Source: Xiphias gladius (taxonomy: Eukaryota > Chordata > Actinopteri > Istiophoriformes > Xiphiidae). From it: a stretch of 64,000 nt of DNA. The stretch is taken from positions 8,207,001 to 8,271,000 of the forward strand of contig NC_053418.1 of assembly GCF_016859285.1 (NCBI RefSeq). The letters are read 5' to 3'. Shown here piece after piece: positions 61,929-64,000 of the stretch. Positions within the stretch are counted from its first letter, which is position 1. Each line of letters begins with the position of its first letter. Under the pieces are notes generated by a model, which saw only the letters and a list, made by a program, of their open reading frames with translations, was not told the origin of the DNA and did not search any database. The position numbers and the translations under genes are program-made.

Positions 61929-64000
61929 TGTGTGTGTGACAGCTTTTTCAACAATTGCATGGGATGATTTAGAAGACTGCTCCTCTGCAGTGAGACGGGA
62001 GAGCGATTCCCTCGACTCTCAGGTGAGGGGAAAACTTCGTCCGTACCTGAAGTAAATGTCTTTTTTTTTTTTAAATTTAGGGCATCTGGTGTTGTTGGAC
62101 ATCCGGATTCCCGGAGTAAATCCATGCATTTAGAACATTTCGCATCGACCAGGGAGAGAGAAAAAAAACATCTAGTGGCAGATCCGCGGTTCTGAATCAC
62201 TCCTAGGCTGTTAATGTTTGACACTGTGTGCTGGAATCCCGCACGAATGGCATTGTAGTTTACTCGTGACACGCAGGCTACCGCTAATTGGCTGAACCCT
62301 CGTGAGTTTTCGTCGACAAAACCGCCTCCTTGGCACGGATCACCGTGCGCCCACAACGCATTACGCTTCTGCACACTCGCCGAAATGACCGCCAGGACAT
62401 GCTCTGCCATAACGCCGCATTACACTGCTTGGTGGGATTTTCAGGCAGAACTGATGACAGTAGGCTATGATGATGTGATATTCTTTAACCTACCTATTGT
62501 TTCAAAACATAGCCATACACGTGTTAACCGTCGGTTTTATTCGTCCACAGGTGAATGAATCTGACGCAGATGACCAAGACTTTGGAGAGTATGCGTTGGA
62601 TTTCATGGCAGGTAAGAAAACCCAAATTTCTACTGTATGGAGACGCTACACACTCAGTGCTAAAAAGTCATCATTGAGTGTGTATGCTGTCGTATGCCAC
62701 TATTACCGCTGTATCAACCCGAATTATCATCATCCACTGAGGAGGTCCCCTGAAGTCACGTTGGCTGAATCCCTGGGTGTCTGTCTCCTCTGTCAGAGTC
62801 CCCTGCCACACTTGAGAGCAGTCTGTCTCCGGCTGAACTGGTGCCATTTCAGGGATGTGTCATACCTCCCCTCAGCCCCCAGCGAGACTTCTCCCCGGAG
62901 GACAATCTCATTAACTCCTTCACAGAGGCAGGCGACCCACCTGTCCAGGATGGCGCTCTCTGGGAGGGCATCGCCCATTGTCATGTCAGGGCACTGGGAC
63001 ACTCTATGGAAGTCAACAATCAGGTAGATCTTGACTGTGTGAGATTTTTGACCGCTGTAGAGTGTGAAAATCTGCTCTTTTTTTCCCCCTCTGGAGTTGA
63101 TGAATGTGGTGCACATGACAAGACATGTGCATATAAAATTGACACCTCTGGTCATTCACCAACTCAGTTATGGAACTTCTGTTGTATCAACACTTTATAC
63201 CTCAAAAATGAAGCTTATAAGTTTGTTTTTTTTAACCCAGTTTACATTTGAAATAACTCTGCATATCCATCCAGTAAGATGTACATAAATTGATGATGTC
63301 ACGGTAAAAGGGAGGATTCTGTGACTGAAGAGATTTTTGTTTTTTGCGTCTGCAGCTCCATGAGACTCTTCAGAGACGACTGGAAGAGATCGACTCCCTC
63401 CAGGAGAGAAACCTTCACCTCAGGCAGCTGGCCAGTCGCGCGAAGCACCTGGCCTCCGTGCTCGAGGTGAGTACGCGCAATACCTCCACACAGCTATCCT
63501 TCTGGATACTGTATAACCTCTCATTTCTGTTGGGCATTGTGTTTTCACCCCGTTCTCCTTCAGAAGCTGATGACAGTCGGAGACCCAAACGTTAGAGAGC
63601 CAGCGCCGCCTGGCGGTGATGAAACCTCACCGAGTCCCCGTAAGCGGCAGCGGCTGGATGAGGGATACGAGACGGGATCCTCTGACTCAGTGGCGGACAT
63701 GCTGAGGGACGTCAGCACCCGCTGCAACGCCGTCCTGCACAGCACCGCCACCGGAGCGCGGGCGCGGCGGGAGTCGGAGACCGTACGCGTGTTCGGCGCC
63801 TTCGCGGGCCTCCACGCGTCGGTCTCCCGGGGCGGCAGCACGGCGATTGGCGGAGCAGAGGCCGAGGAGAGCGTCTCATCTTTCAGAACCGCCGTTAGAG
63901 AGCACTGCACGATAAGGACTCAGGTGTTTCCTCACGGACGTGCCTTTACCTCGAGGACTCAGGAGGGTGGATACCGCTTTCGCTGGGTTCCCGACCACAG
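61519..64000 (+). CDS. mcidas: Multicilin (partial at the window edge)
   Basis: A geminin-family coiled-coil co-activator that works with E2F4/5-DP1 to switch on the multiciliated-cell programme. Exons: 61519-61596, 61687-61759, 61943-62022, 62551-62611, 62797-63023, 63356-63466 and 63564 to the edge. 355 codons are seen and the stop should lie just past the window. The start frame was chosen because [12 protein letters not shown] matches RRAFDSICPNRM of human MCIDAS and its GTAAAC donor keeps phase 0. Later matches: [41 protein letters not shown] with [20 protein letters not shown] (coiled coil, about 168-212), [14 protein letters not shown], and the TIRT domain from C325 ([18 protein letters not shown]). 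Adjacent ccno supports mcidas over paralogue gmnc. Confidence 0.92.
61877..61938 (+). repeat. (TG)n microsatellite
   Basis: About 28 TG units with two TC interruptions, ending only about 5 bases before the exon 3 acceptor of mcidas, where it occupies the place of the polypyrimidine tract. Confidence 0.95.

Noticed and set aside
61868-62410. 180-codon open frame on the minus strand
   Set aside because: It overlaps the TG repeat (giving a His-Thr run) and mcidas exon 3 antisense, and has no family resemblance.

Overview
The window reads as nuclear DNA of a ray-finned (probably percomorph) fish. Genes are split by many short GT-AG introns, (CA/TG)n and homopolymer microsatellites are abundant, and several dispersed repeats have the look of families common in teleost genomes. 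The encoded proteins are clear vertebrate orthologues. Exons were delimited by hand from splice sites, reading phase and remembered human and fish proteins, without any alignment run.

Layout: 1-16.1 kb has no convincing gene. It holds repeats, a LINE reverse-transcriptase remnant and three blocks that look like conserved non-coding elements. 16.2-24.2 kb (minus) is psat1, nine exons, 368 aa, with a CpG-rich promoter and first intron. 24.3-27.3 kb is repeat- and (TG)n-rich spacer. 27.3-31.6 kb (minus) is a kisspeptin receptor, six exons, with a perfect 133-bp tandem duplication in intron 1. 34.1-35.9 kb (minus) is an unrecognised two-exon gene of 188 aa. 37.3-41.3 kb (minus) is isca1, four exons, 129 aa. 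43.8-55.7 kb (minus) is the terminal uridylyltransferase tut7, 28 coding exons, 1338 aa, with a 20-residue polyglutamine tract. 57.8-59.6 kb (plus) is ccno (cyclin O), three exons, 394 aa. 61.5-64.0 kb (plus) is mcidas (multicilin), seven exons, cut by the window edge only about one codon before its expected stop.

Two themes stand out. psat1 (serine synthesis), isca1 (iron-sulfur assembly) and tut7 (RNA uridylation) have human counterparts on 9q21. ccno and mcidas, neighbours on human 5q11, form the multiciliated-cell regulatory pair. An X-box-like RFX site lies upstream of ccno and a MYB/E2F-like palindrome upstream of mcidas. TAACGTTA octamers cluster in the 5' region of tut7 and recur at isca1.
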